Made by a program: the position numbers and the translations under genes | Shown here: positions 1 to 6,699 of the stretch, in pieces | Layout of the letters: the number at the start of each line of letters is the position of its first letter | How positions within the stretch are numbered: position 1 is the first letter of the stretch | Source: Bacillota bacterium | GTDB lineage: Bacteria > Bacillota > Clostridia > Acetivibrionales > DSM-1351 | Reading direction: 5' to 3' | DNA length: 17,121 nt | NCBI GenBank assembly: GCA_023397905.1 | Contig: JAEWSZ010000101.1 | Span: 1 to 17,121, forward strand | The notes under the pieces: model-generated | What the model was told of the DNA's origin: nothing | Seen by the model: the letters and a program-made list of their open reading frames with translations, nothing else | Databases searched by the model: none

Positions 1-1
1 G

Positions 2-589
2 TCCATGAACTGTTCAAATATCATACTGCCTTTTTATTTTCAGGATGTAATAAACCTGTCGCCCTCTGCTACAGGCCTTTATATGATGACTTACCCGCTT
101 GTGCTGTTTGTGGTGGCCCCGGTCAGCGGGCATATATCCGATAAAATAGGATCTGAGCTGCTGACCTTTATAGGGCTGCTCATATTTTGTGCGGGATTTT
201 TCTTTATGGCCACCATCAATCAGAATTTTCAGCCGGTCAGGCTTGTCATAACTATTGCGCTGATGGCCCTGGGAAACGGCATGTTCCAGTCGCCCAACAA
301 CTCTCTTGTCATGTCCTCGGTACCGAGAGACAGGGTCGGCATCGCCGGAAGCATAAACGCGCTGGTCAGAAACCTGGGAATGGTGGTGGGAGTGTCTGTT
401 TCCACGCTGGTACTTTACGGTGTCATGAGCAGCAAGCTGGGCTATGCCGTGACGACTTTTGTCAGCGGAAAAGAAGCGGAATTCAGCTACGCCATGAGCA
501 TAACCTATATCTGCACGGGAGCTCTGTCGCTGATAGGCGCGGCTTTGACAGCCTTCAGACTGTTCGGCAGAAAGAAAAAATTTCTATAG
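2..589 (+). CDS. MFS transporter, DHA2 (EmrB/QacA-like) drug exporter, 3' part only
   Basis: This is the C-terminal 195 residues of a 14-helix major facilitator, probably a proton-driven multidrug exporter of the cytoplasmic membrane. The reading frame is open at the left edge, so the start lies outside the window; the ATG at position 5 is internal. Visible family marks are the loop LPFYFQDVINLSPSATG, the motif-A-like loop APVSGHISDKIGS between two helices, and the segment NNSLVMSSVPRDRVGIAGS followed by a helix rich in Gly and Val. All are typical of DHA2 proteins. At least five hydrophobic helices remain, and the protein ends in a basic tail (GRKKKFL). The substrate cannot be told from sequence. 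It converges on the HAD gene and the two share an AT-rich hairpin. Confidence 0.85.
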   Translation, partial: SMNCSNIILPFYFQDVINLSPSATGLYMMTYPLVLFVVAPVSGHISDKIGSELLTFIGLLIFCAGFFFMATINQNFQPVRLVITIALMALGNGMFQSPNNSLVMSSVPRDRVGIAGSINALVRNLGMVVGVSVSTLVLYGVMSSKLGYAVTTFVSGKEAEFSYAMSITYICTGALSLIGAALTAFRLFGRKKKFL

Positions 590-627
590 CTCTTATACAG
601 TAATAAACATAGTAATTAATATACTGG

Positions 628-661
628 AATACTTTAAATAAAGTGAATTATTTAAAGTATT
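628..661. terminator. AT-rich hairpin between convergent genes
   Basis: AATACTTTAAAT (628-639) pairs perfectly with ATTTAAAGTATT (650-661) over 12 bp with a 10-nt loop. It lies between the MFS stop (589) and the HAD stop (652-654), whose codon is inside the right arm. The stem is weak in G and C and no long T-run follows, so termination in both directions is an inference from symmetry and position. Confidence 0.5.
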
Positions 662-1269
662 TCAAACAGGTCTGCCGGATTTTTCAGAAAATAGTCGGCG
701 TCTATATTTTCCGCGTTATTTGTGCCCCAAAGAGCCAGGGCAAATTTAACGCCTGCATTTTTTGCACACATTCTGTCAAAGACGGTATCGCCTATATAAA
801 GCGTTGCAGCAGGGTCAGCATTCATTTTTTTCATGGCGGCAAGCAGCGGTTCGGCTTCCGGCTTGTGCTTCACAGTGTCGTTGGAACACACCACGGAGGC
901 AAATCTATGGAGGAATTTCTGCAGGCTGGGATCGATCTCCAGTTCATAGTCAGACCGTGAGGTGACCACCCCCAAAGGGATATCCATAGCCGCGAGCCTG
1001 TCTATTGTTTCTGCGATTCCCGGGAAGGTCCTGCTGCGGGAAAATCCCTCTTCCAGATACCTGTAGTACTCCTCCAGCGTGGCTTTGATATCTGTAAAGC
1101 CATATCTTTCAAGAGATTTCGGGGTGGGTACTCCATAGCCCTTCAGCATTTCCTCATCAGTAAAATATCTGCCGTATTTTTTGAAAATTAAGGTCTGATA
1201 TGCGTAAAATACCGCCTCCTCAGTATCTATCATGGTGCCGTCTACATCGAATATAACGTATCTGTACAT
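652..1269 (-). CDS. HAD-superfamily hydrolase, phosphoglycolate phosphatase/beta-phosphoglucomutase type
   Basis: This is a soluble 205-residue phosphatase of the haloacid dehalogenase superfamily. All four motifs are visible. Motif I is DVDGT with nucleophile D8 and acid D10. Motif II is GVVTSRS around T103. Motif III is K136 in KHKPEAEP. Motif IV is YIGDTVFD with D161 and D165. Residues 15-80 are a helical C1-type cap, as in subfamily IA. Length is normal for the family. The ATG at 1267-1269 follows GGGGGT a few bases upstream, in keeping with this start. It lies 65 bp downstream of the flippase gene on the same strand, but a promoter-like sequence sits between them. The substrate (phosphoglycolate, a sugar phosphate, a nucleotide) cannot be assigned. 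Confidence 0.88.
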   Translation of the reverse strand: MYRYVIFDVDGTMIDTEEAVFYAYQTLIFKKYGRYFTDEEMLKGYGVPTPKSLERYGFTDIKATLEEYYRYLEEGFSRSRTFPGIAETIDRLAAMDIPLGVVTSRSDYELEIDPSLQKFLHRFASVVCSNDTVKHKPEAEPLLAAMKKMNADPAATLYIGDTVFDRMCAKNAGVKFALALWGTNNAENIDADYFLKNPADLFEIL

Positions 1270-1309
1270 TTTTACCCCCAGTTTTGATAGAAGTGCCGTA
1301 ACAAGAGCT

Positions 1310-1338
1310 ATTATACCATGAAAAGCGGCGGGGGTTAA
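1310..1338 (-). promoter_or_regulatory. sigma-A-like promoter for the HAD gene
   Basis: Read on the minus strand, TTAACC (1338-1333) and a perfect TATAAT (1315-1310) are 17 bp apart. The -35 box overlaps the flippase stop codon. A transcript would start near 1303 and give a leader of about 35 nt before the HAD start. The -35 box matches consensus at four of six positions. Confidence 0.5.
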
Positions 1339-2843
1339 AAGAAATTATGCTTATAGCCATATAATTTTGAAAGATAAAATATGACCAGAAAACAGGCGCC
1401 TGTTGAAAGAAACACGTTAAATACGATCAGATTGTCCGGAATCAGATTGTTTACAAGTTTTACGCAGAAATATCCGACCAGGCCGAATATGGAGAACACA
1501 GGAGCTTTTGCAAAGGAGAACCTGATCTCGCAGTTTTTGCATATCTCGTACATATTCAGCACCAGCGCTGTCATGGAGGTTATAGCCATTGAAATGCCGA
1601 ACCCATAGATATTCAGAGCGGGAATACCTGTCAGGATAAATACCAGAAGCAGTCCCTCCACAGAGACGATAATGGAATTTCTGAGGTTGACATTCTGCTT
1701 GCCCAGTCCGTTCAGAATTCCGAAGGAGGCCGAAGAAACAAAGCTTATAAAGTTGCATATCCCGGCCACCATGATCATGTTGCCCAGGTCGTTCCTGCCG
1801 TAAAAAAGCATGCCCAGCTCCTTTGGGATGCATATGGAGACTATAAGGGTACCCAGTCCCACAAGGTACGATATCCTGAGTACCTGTGAGATCCTTTTCC
1901 CGGTGCTCCACAGATCCTTTTTGCTCAGGCTAAGAGACATGTCGGGTATCATCACCGTCATCATGGAGCCCACTATGATAAACGGCAGATTTACTGTGGT
2001 AAAAGACATGCCGATAAATTTTCCTATCAGTTCCAGCGCGCTGTCATAGCTCATTCCGGTGCTGATAAGGCGCCTCGGGAGGATCAGCGTAGAGGCCGTG
2101 CCCAGTATGGAGGTCAGAAACCCGTTAACGCAAAGGGGGCACGAAATCACAAGTATGTCTACCAGCAATTGCAGAGGATTTTTTATTTTGGTCTTAACAG
2201 GCACGAGCTTGCGGGAGAAGAGCCTGAAGGCCGTAAACAGCATAATCAGACTGATGGCCTCTCCTACGGCGAGGGCGAAATAGGCTGTGGTCACGGCGCC
2301 CTTTACGTTCTTAACGGACAGTATGTACAGCGTGGCCAGAAGTATGGTCACCCGGATGCATTTTTCCAGGATGTCGATGCCGGCGGGGATGGTGAATTTT
2401 TCAAAGCCGTAAAAGAAGCCCTTGAATATTGCCGACATGGGGATGAATACCAGGGCCGGGCAAATTATCTTCAGGGCCTCGGTAGCTCTGCTGTCTTTGA
2501 TTAAAAAGGCACTGATGTTTGAGGCGTTTACAAAAACCAGCAGTGCCACGCAAATGCTCCACATCCCCATGAAGCAGATGGTGACCTTGACGGTCCTGTG
2601 GAGATTCCGGTAATCCTTTTTGCTGCTGTAAACCGCACAAGTCCTGGAAGTCGCGGTAATAAGGCCGTCTGTGGTCAGGCATAGCAGAAGCGAGTATACC
2701 GGCATAATAAGGCCGTACAGGCCAAGGCCTTCGGCACCAAGTTTTTTTGAAAGAATTATGGAAAAGGCGAAGCCTATAAATCCGGTTATCAAATTGGAAA
2801 AAGTCAATATTGCGGAGTTTTTATAAAATTTATCCAGTCCCAT
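1335..2843 (-). CDS. SpoVB/MurJ-like polysaccharide or lipid-linked precursor flippase
   Basis: This 502-residue protein is almost all membrane, with roughly 14 hydrophobic helices, and belongs to the MOP superfamily (MATE/Wzx/MurJ/SpoVB). The N-terminal stretch, with ILSKKLGAEGLGLYGLIMPV at about residues 31-50, and the later GILNGLGKQ are typical of the SpoVB/polysaccharide-biosynthesis branch. That branch moves lipid-linked sugar precursors across the cytoplasmic membrane; in Bacillus SpoVB is needed for spore cortex. Length is normal. The ATG at 2841-2843 has GGAG 10 bases upstream. No glycosyltransferase or other capsule gene is adjacent, so the cargo is open. It could be a spore-cortex flippase or a paralogue for a surface polymer. 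Confidence 0.82.
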   Translation of the reverse strand: MGLDKFYKNSAILTFSNLITGFIGFAFSIILSKKLGAEGLGLYGLIMPVYSLLLCLTTDGLITATSRTCAVYSSKKDYRNLHRTVKVTICFMGMWSICVALLVFVNASNISAFLIKDSRATEALKIICPALVFIPMSAIFKGFFYGFEKFTIPAGIDILEKCIRVTILLATLYILSVKNVKGAVTTAYFALAVGEAISLIMLFTAFRLFSRKLVPVKTKIKNPLQLLVDILVISCPLCVNGFLTSILGTASTLILPRRLISTGMSYDSALELIGKFIGMSFTTVNLPFIIVGSMMTVMIPDMSLSLSKKDLWSTGKRISQVLRISYLVGLGTLIVSICIPKELGMLFYGRNDLGNMIMVAGICNFISFVSSASFGILNGLGKQNVNLRNSIIVSVEGLLLVFILTGIPALNIYGFGISMAITSMTALVLNMYEICKNCEIRFSFAKAPVFSIFGLVGYFCVKLVNNLIPDNLIVFNVFLSTGACFLVIFYLSKLYGYKHNFF

Positions 2844-3072
2844 TTAATCATTGCTCCATATGCGGTAAAATGTAAATCCTTATTAATAAAGGGTATTCAA
2901 CAGGAAGTCCCAATATTACAAACCGGAAGGGGCAAAAAACATATGAAGAATTAATAAGATTATCCATAATATGCCAAGATACAACCATTTAATAATATTT
3001 CAGTTATATACATAAAATTACTCTGTAACTGATAATTATATAAACTAAAGTATTGATGTACGAGGTGATATT

Positions 3073-3579
3073 TTGAACAAAAAAGTGAGTGCGCCTTTGA
3101 TTATCGTTTTTTTTATAATAACAGTATTTATTGGAACATTTTCTATAGCCGCACAAGAGAGAAAAAATCTCAATCAAAGTGAACTGTGCTTACAACTTCA
3201 TTTTGACGCAGCGGATAAGACTTCATTTACAGTACCACAAGGTTCTATTCAAGAGCTATATCAGGATATCATATCTACTCTTTTAATACCTTACATTACT
3301 TCAGAAGTAGATAGCTACTATAAAAATTATTTAAAAGAATTACCCGGAGTAGATCCTGGTTATATTTCCTTTCAGAATATTATAAGGCCTAATGGAGATA
3401 GAACATCAGAATTTGAAATTAAGCTTTTAGTCAAACCTTATATTGGTCCTCATATTGTAGTTGGAGAAGACTTAATAAACATAAGAGTAAAATATGGAAG
3501 TATACCTAAAGTAGAGAGATTTGAACACATTAAAAGTTATAAACTTCCACCAAACTATCAAGAAATAATTATACAATGA
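3073..3579 (+). CDS. DUF3888 domain-containing secreted or membrane-anchored protein
   Basis: This is a 168-residue protein of unknown function. Residues 1-27 are a signal peptide or signal anchor (a basic start, then a long Ile/Val/Phe core, then SIAAQ). The remainder matches my memory of DUF3888 proteins of Bacillus and clostridia: a helix of the type LYQDIISTLLIPYI, a YY pair, then VKPYIGPHIVVGEDLINIRV and a closing FEHIKSYKLPP segment. The start is a TTG at 3073 with GAGGTG five bases upstream; no ATG lies near. The gene is clearly richer in A and T than the cell-wall and metabolic genes of the window, which hints at a different history. It is divergent from the flippase gene and convergent with the DUF1294 gene. 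Confidence 0.75.
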   Translation: MNKKVSAPLIIVFFIITVFIGTFSIAAQERKNLNQSELCLQLHFDAADKTSFTVPQGSIQELYQDIISTLLIPYITSEVDSYYKNYLKELPGVDPGYISFQNIIRPNGDRTSEFEIKLLVKPYIGPHIVVGEDLINIRVKYGSIPKVERFEHIKSYKLPPNYQEIIIQ

Positions 3580-3599
3580 CCATTACAGTAATGCATACC

Positions 3600-3640
3600 C
3601 GCATATAGTTATTGTTTCTCTCGCTGCATGTGAAATTAAA
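3600..3640. repeat. degenerate outlying copy of the sequence at 3974-4020
   Basis: The segment begins CGCATATAGTTAT and, after about ten unlike bases, continues GCTGCATGTGAAAT. The segment at 3974-4020 begins CGCATATAGTAAC and continues GCTGCAACATGTGAAAT at similar spacing. The two lie on either side of the DUF1294 gene in the same orientation. The match is imperfect and short. Confidence 0.45.
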
Positions 3641-3659
3641 TAATAAAAATTGAAGTTAT

Positions 3660-3697
3660 AAATAGAGGCCGCTTCGTTTACAAAGCAGCCTCTATTT
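3660..3697. terminator. bidirectional terminator between DUF3888 and DUF1294 genes
   Basis: AAATAGAGGC (3660-3669) pairs with GCCTCTATTT (3688-3697). After one C-A mismatch the stem continues as GCTT with AAGC, with a 3675-3682 loop. A and T tracts at the base of the stem give a T-rich 3' side on either strand. The DUF1294 stop codon (3692-3694) is inside the right arm. Confidence 0.75.
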
Positions 3698-3958
3698 GTT
3701 GATTAAATAATAGATAAAAACGATCTGAGCCAGTATGATCAGCGGGATTATGGCCATAAAATACCAACGGCGGGTCTTGTGATTGAAAAAGAAGAGTCCG
3801 ATATACACTCCCAGGCTGCCTCCGAGTATGGAAAGCATGAAAAATGCTCTTTCAGGTATACGCCACAATTTATTTTTGGCCTTGTATTTATCCAGTGACA
3901 CTAAAACAAATCCGAAAATATTCAATACCACCAGTATAAAAATTATAATACTCTGCAT
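3692..3958 (-). CDS. DUF1294 family small membrane protein
   Basis: This 88-residue protein has three hydrophobic helices and carries the DUF1294 signature: DKYKAKNKLWRIPERAFF, then LGGSLGVYIGLFFFNHKTRRWYF, then a last helix ending in YYLINK. Function is unknown; the family consists of small inner-membrane proteins. I chose the ATG at 3956-3958 because GGAG (complement of 3966-3969) is seven bases upstream. A GTG at 3962-3964 would add two residues but sits almost on top of that GGAG. The repeat array begins directly upstream, so the transcript leader may contain repeat units. Confidence 0.8.
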   Translation of the reverse strand: MQSIIIFILVVLNIFGFVLVSLDKYKAKNKLWRIPERAFFMLSILGGSLGVYIGLFFFNHKTRRWYFMAIIPLIILAQIVFIYYLINK

Positions 3959-3986
3959 ATGCACACTCCATTACGCATATAGTAAC

Positions 3987-4238
3987 AAAATCCGTTTGCT
4001 GCAACATGTGAAATAAATTACACACAGTAAACGCAAACTTATAAAAATCCGTTTGCGGATACATGTAAAAATAAAATATACACAGTAAGCGCAAACCCAC
4101 AAAAATCCGTTTGCGGATACTGTAAAAATAAATTATACACAGTAAGCACAAACCCACAAAAATCCGTTTGCAGATATGTGTAAAATAAATTACACACAAT
4201 AAGCTCAAACTCGCAAAAATCCGTTTGCGGATTTTTGC
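3987..4238. repeat. tandem array of 57-58-bp repeats with internal inverted repeats
   Basis: Four near-complete units start at 3987, 4043, 4101 and 4158, and a fifth, cut short, starts at 4215. Each begins (A)AAAATCCGTTTGC and ends near CAGTAAGCGCAAAC. Unit lengths are about 56-57, 58, 57 and 57. Within a unit GTTTGC at the left pairs with GCAAAC at the right. In unit 4 TGTGTAA also pairs with TTACACA around an AATAAA loop, so each unit could fold as one long hairpin. Read on the minus strand, each hairpin is followed by GGATTTTT. The array and adjoining hairpins fill the otherwise gene-free stretch 3965-4329. The period is close to 19 codons, so the minus strand shows a repeating 19-residue frame that I do not think is a protein. 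Confidence 0.9.
4213..4238. terminator. perfect 11-bp hairpin closing the repeat array
   Basis: GCAAAAATCCG (4213-4223) and CGGATTTTTGC (4228-4238) form a perfect 11-bp stem around a TTTG loop. The five T residues in the stem make it terminator-like on both strands. It coincides with the truncated fifth repeat unit. Confidence 0.55.
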
Positions 4239-4239
4239 C

Positions 4240-4282
4240 GTGCGAAGTATCCACGATGTTTGCATTAAATGGTGCTTCGCAC
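4240..4282. repeat. second inverted repeat downstream of the array
   Basis: GTGCGAAG (4240-4247) pairs with CTTCGCAC (4275-4282), and a few inner bases (CCA with TGG) could extend the stem past a bulge. The 27-nt gap is long for a terminator and no T-run of note follows. It may be the edge of the repeat element. Confidence 0.45.
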
Positions 4283-4329
4283 TTTATAATATAATAATAC
4301 AATAACATACGGCTAAAAGGCAAACTTAA

Positions 4330-4358
4330 TTGACAGGATATTAATAATATGTTAATCT
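4330..4358 (+). promoter_or_regulatory. sigma-A-like promoter for ppnP
   Basis: A perfect TTGACA (4330-4335) and TAATCT (4353-4358) are separated by 17 bp. Transcription would start near 4365, about 60 nt before the ppnP start. Confidence 0.65.
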
Positions 4359-4427
4359 TTCATAAATAATTTTTGCAGGTTAACGCTTCAGCGTATCAAA
4401 AAAGGTTTATGACAGGAGATGGAATAT

Positions 4428-4745
4428 ATGGGCACATTTGAAAATGTTAAAATCGTAAAAGAGGCCAATGTCTATTTTAACGGCAATGTCACCAGCCGTA
4501 CGGTTATTTTCCCGGATGGCGAAAAGAAAACCCTGGGGATAATGATGCCCGGAGAGTACGAATTCGGCACCGCCGACAAGGAGATCATGGAGATAATGGC
4601 GGGAAAGCTGCTGGTTTTGCTCCCGGAGAGTGATAATTGGGTGGAAATAAACGGCGGACAGGTATTTGAAGTAAAGGCCCATTCAAAATTTAAACTCATT
4701 GTAAAGGAACTGACGGATTACTGCTGTTCATATGTGAAAGAATGA
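4428..4745 (+). CDS. ppnP: pyrimidine/purine nucleoside phosphorylase (PpnP/YaiE family)
   Basis: This is a 105-residue single-domain cupin of the family once called DUF1255. In E. coli PpnP splits several nucleosides with phosphate to give the free base and ribose 1-phosphate, so it serves nucleoside salvage in the cytoplasm. Landmarks shared with E. coli are NVYFNGNVTSRTV at the start, GIMMPGEYEFGTADKEIMEIMAG in the middle, and LLPESDNW and FEVKAHSKFKL near the end. Length is normal. I chose the ATG at 4428 because AGGAG (4414-4418) is nine bases upstream; the ATG at 4419 touches that AGGAG. The gene stands alone behind its own promoter. Confidence 0.9.
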   Translation: MGTFENVKIVKEANVYFNGNVTSRTVIFPDGEKKTLGIMMPGEYEFGTADKEIMEIMAGKLLVLLPESDNWVEINGGQVFEVKAHSKFKLIVKELTDYCCSYVKE

Positions 4746-4893
4746 GAATAAGGACGCGGATTGAAACAAAGGCATATTACCGGGCGGCAGGGTAACATGT
4801 CTTTTTCTTTACATATGGGCAGCCGGGCAGACAATTTTCAAATTGCCGAGTATCTGTATATTACAGGGCGGAGGAAAGAAAATTTTTATAAAG

Positions 4894-4923
4894 TCGAAAA
4901 ATTTTCTGATGATGCGATATAAT
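4894..4923 (+). promoter_or_regulatory. putative promoter of the FHA-SEDS-PBP operon
   Basis: A perfect TATAAT (4918-4923) lies 18 bp after TCGAAA (4894-4899), which matches the -35 consensus at four of six positions. A start near 4930 would leave a leader of about 33 nt before the FHA gene. The weak -35 suggests that a regulator helps or blocks polymerase here. Confidence 0.45.
4900..4914 (+). promoter_or_regulatory. CodY-box-like sequence 1
   Basis: AATTTTCTGATGATG agrees with the known CodY consensus AATTTTCWGAAAATT at 12 of 15 positions. It sits between the putative -35 and -10 boxes of the cell-wall operon. It shares AAAAATTTTCTGA (4897-4909) with a second copy at 4933-4945. Binding is an inference. 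Confidence 0.35.
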
Positions 4924-4935
4924 AAGGTTAACAAA

Positions 4936-4950
4936 AATTTTCTGAAGTCT
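4936..4950 (+). promoter_or_regulatory. CodY-box-like sequence 2
   Basis: AATTTTCTGAAGTCT also matches the CodY consensus at 12 of 15 positions. It starts just downstream of the expected transcription start and 36 bp after the first box, so a protein bound to both would cover the -10 region. Confidence 0.35.
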
Positions 4951-4962
4951 GTGGGTGAGGTA

Positions 4963-5412
4963 ATGAATTTTAATTTATTGGACTTGAGTTTTTTCGGCAT
5001 TATATTGAAAGTAGTGCTTGTTGTAATCATATATATCATAATAGTTCAGGCTTTGAAAATTATGTCCAGAGATGTCAAAAGAGGCGGAGGCAAAGGCGGC
5101 AAAAACCTGGGATGGAAGCTGAGGCTGGAGTATGAAGGAGACGGTGGCAGCTTTGTGACCGGGGATATCATACCTATCGGAAATAAGCTTACCATTGGCA
5201 GGAACCAGTCAAATCACATGGTACTTCCATCACAGTCGGTATCAAATTACCACGCCGTGGTATATTTTGAAGACGGACGGTACATGCTGGAGGACATGAA
5301 TTCCACCAACGGCACTTTTATAAACGGCTTGAAGGTGGACAAAAAGAGCCTGCAGCCCGGCGACGAAATATGCATTTCACAGACTGTGCTGGTGGTTACC
5401 GATGACGAATAG
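4963..5412 (+). CDS. membrane-anchored FHA-domain protein
   Basis: This 149-residue protein has one N-terminal membrane helix (about residues 8-33), a Gly/Lys-rich linker (39-49) and a C-terminal forkhead-associated domain (about 52-147). FHA domains bind phosphothreonine peptides. The key residues are present: G79 and R80 in LTIGR, S94 and H97 in SVSNYHA, and N116 in NSTNGTF. The ATG at 4963 follows GGTGAGG and puts the helix at the N terminus. An in-frame ATG at 4843 would add 40 polar, basic residues upstream of it and would start ahead of the putative promoter. It heads an operon with a SEDS polymerase and a class B PBP, so it probably recruits a phosphorylated partner to the peptidoglycan machine. 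No Ser/Thr kinase gene is in the window. Confidence 0.88.
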   Translation: MNFNLLDLSFFGIILKVVLVVIIYIIIVQALKIMSRDVKRGGGKGGKNLGWKLRLEYEGDGGSFVTGDIIPIGNKLTIGRNQSNHMVLPSQSVSNYHAVVYFEDGRYMLEDMNSTNGTFINGLKVDKKSLQPGDEICISQTVLVVTDDE

Positions 5413-5493
5413 GCGGAAGGCGCAATAGATTAAATTTTACCCCGTACGCCGGTGGAAGGCTCTTGCCCGGCGCGTTGGGGCACAGGTGGTAAA

Positions 5494-6699
5494 ATGACTA
5501 AACGGTTGAGAACTCTGCAAATTTCCATATATATATTTCTGTTTTTTGGCTTTTTGAATTTATCTTTTCTCGGAAAGCCCATTGATCCCACGGCAGGTAT
5601 ATTTTTCGCAGTGCTTGTGGTGATTATCGCTTTGACGTCATGGGTCCTGAAAAGATTTTATCCCATGGGCGACCGGGTCATATTCCTGCTGGCGATCCTG
5701 CTTTGCTCCATAGGCCTGATTATGCTTTTCAGGCTTGACAAGGCCACGGCGATAAAGCAGCTTTCCTGGCTTGTGCTGGGGATCGTCATGTTTTTATTTA
5801 TAGTGATATATCTAAAAAAGGGCATTTTGAAGTATTCCAAATACAGGTATGTTTTTCTGGCAGGAACAGTAGTATTTATGGCCATGGCCACATTTGTGGG
5901 CGTGGAAATACTGGGGGCGAAAAACTGGGTGAAGATCGGTTCCTTTGGCTTTCAGCCCTCGGAATTCGGAAAGATATTCCTCATCCTGTATCTGTCAACG
6001 GCGCTCTCCCGGCTGACCTCAAGAAAACAGCTCATAGAGCCGGGAATAGTCATATGTATTTCCCTGGGCTTTATGGTGATCCAGCGGGACCTGGGGACTG
6101 CGCTCATAATATTTGCCGTTTCGGTAACCATGGTATATCTCGCCACTTCAAAAAAATCCTATGTCCTGATTTCAATGGGCTTGTTCACGGCGGGAGGCTT
6201 TGCCAGCTACGCCATGTTTGACCACATCAGAAGGCGGTTTATGATCTGGCTGCATCCCTGGAACTATGTCTACAATGAAAGCTACCAGCTGGTGCAGTCC
6301 ATGTACGCCATCGCCATGGGCGGATTTTTCGGAAGAGGCCTGGGAATGGGACATCCGGGATATGTGGCGGTCAATGAATCCGACTTTATTTTTTCGGTTA
6401 TATGTGAGGAAATGGGCCTGCTCATGGGCTTTGCAATTCTCATACTGCATTTTCTGCTTTTTTACCGGTCAATCAGAAGCGCCCTGCATGCCGAAAACAA
6501 TTTTACAAAGCTGCTTACGGCCGGCCTGAGCGTTATGATAGCGACACAGACCCTTGTAATAGTCGGGGGCGTGACGGGCTTTATTCCGTTGACAGGCATA
6601 ACTCTGCCATTTGTGAGCTATGGAGGGACCTCACTGCTCATAAGCTTTTTATCTCTGAGCATAATACAAAAGGTTTCGGAGGGCGACGAAAATGGATAA
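5494..6699 (+). CDS. SEDS-family peptidoglycan glycan polymerase (FtsW/RodA/SpoVE)
   Basis: This 401-residue integral membrane protein has about ten helices. SEDS proteins polymerise lipid II into glycan strands together with a class B PBP. Family marks are GAKNWVKIG with QPSE (141-157), QRDLGTALI (197-205), WLHPWNY followed by YQLVQSMYAIAMGGFFGRGL (252-283), ESDFIF with the likely catalytic D297, CEEMG (304-308), and the closing LPFVSYGGTSLL (371-382). I chose the ATG at 5494, which follows AGGTGGT; the open frame reaches back to 5452 but would add residues without family look. The FHA gene is 81 bp upstream, and the PBP gene overlaps its end by 8 bp, a sign of coupled translation. Whether the role is division, elongation or sporulation cannot be fixed from sequence. 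Confidence 0.93.
   Translation: MTKRLRTLQISIYIFLFFGFLNLSFLGKPIDPTAGIFFAVLVVIIALTSWVLKRFYPMGDRVIFLLAILLCSIGLIMLFRLDKATAIKQLSWLVLGIVMFLFIVIYLKKGILKYSKYRYVFLAGTVVFMAMATFVGVEILGAKNWVKIGSFGFQPSEFGKIFLILYLSTALSRLTSRKQLIEPGIVICISLGFMVIQRDLGTALIIFAVSVTMVYLATSKKSYVLISMGLFTAGGFASYAMFDHIRRRFMIWLHPWNYVYNESYQLVQSMYAIAMGGFFGRGLGMGHPGYVAVNESDFIFSVICEEMGLLMGFAILILHFLLFYRSIRSALHAENNFTKLLTAGLSVMIATQTLVIVGGVTGFIPLTGITLPFVSYGGTSLLISFLSLSIIQKVSEGDENG

Noticed and set aside
3987..4238. CRISPR array.
   Set aside because: The whole 57-58-bp unit is repeated; there are no unique spacers between short repeats, and no cas genes are near.
4039..4323. A minus-strand reading frame with a 19-residue repeat (QTDFCGFVLTVYNLF-like) across the repeat array.
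   Set aside because: The 57-bp period keeps a frame open by chance, one 58-bp unit breaks the phase, there is no ribosome binding site, and the composition looks like translated AT-rich repeat.
4777..4810. Terminator after ppnP (TTACC with GGTAA, then CTTTTTCTTT).
   Set aside because: The stem is only 5 bp and the T-run begins several bases after it; too weak to list as a feature.
4843..4962. Longer N terminus for the FHA protein.
   Set aside because: The added residues are polar and basic, there is no good ribosome binding site at 4843, and the putative promoter lies within this stretch.
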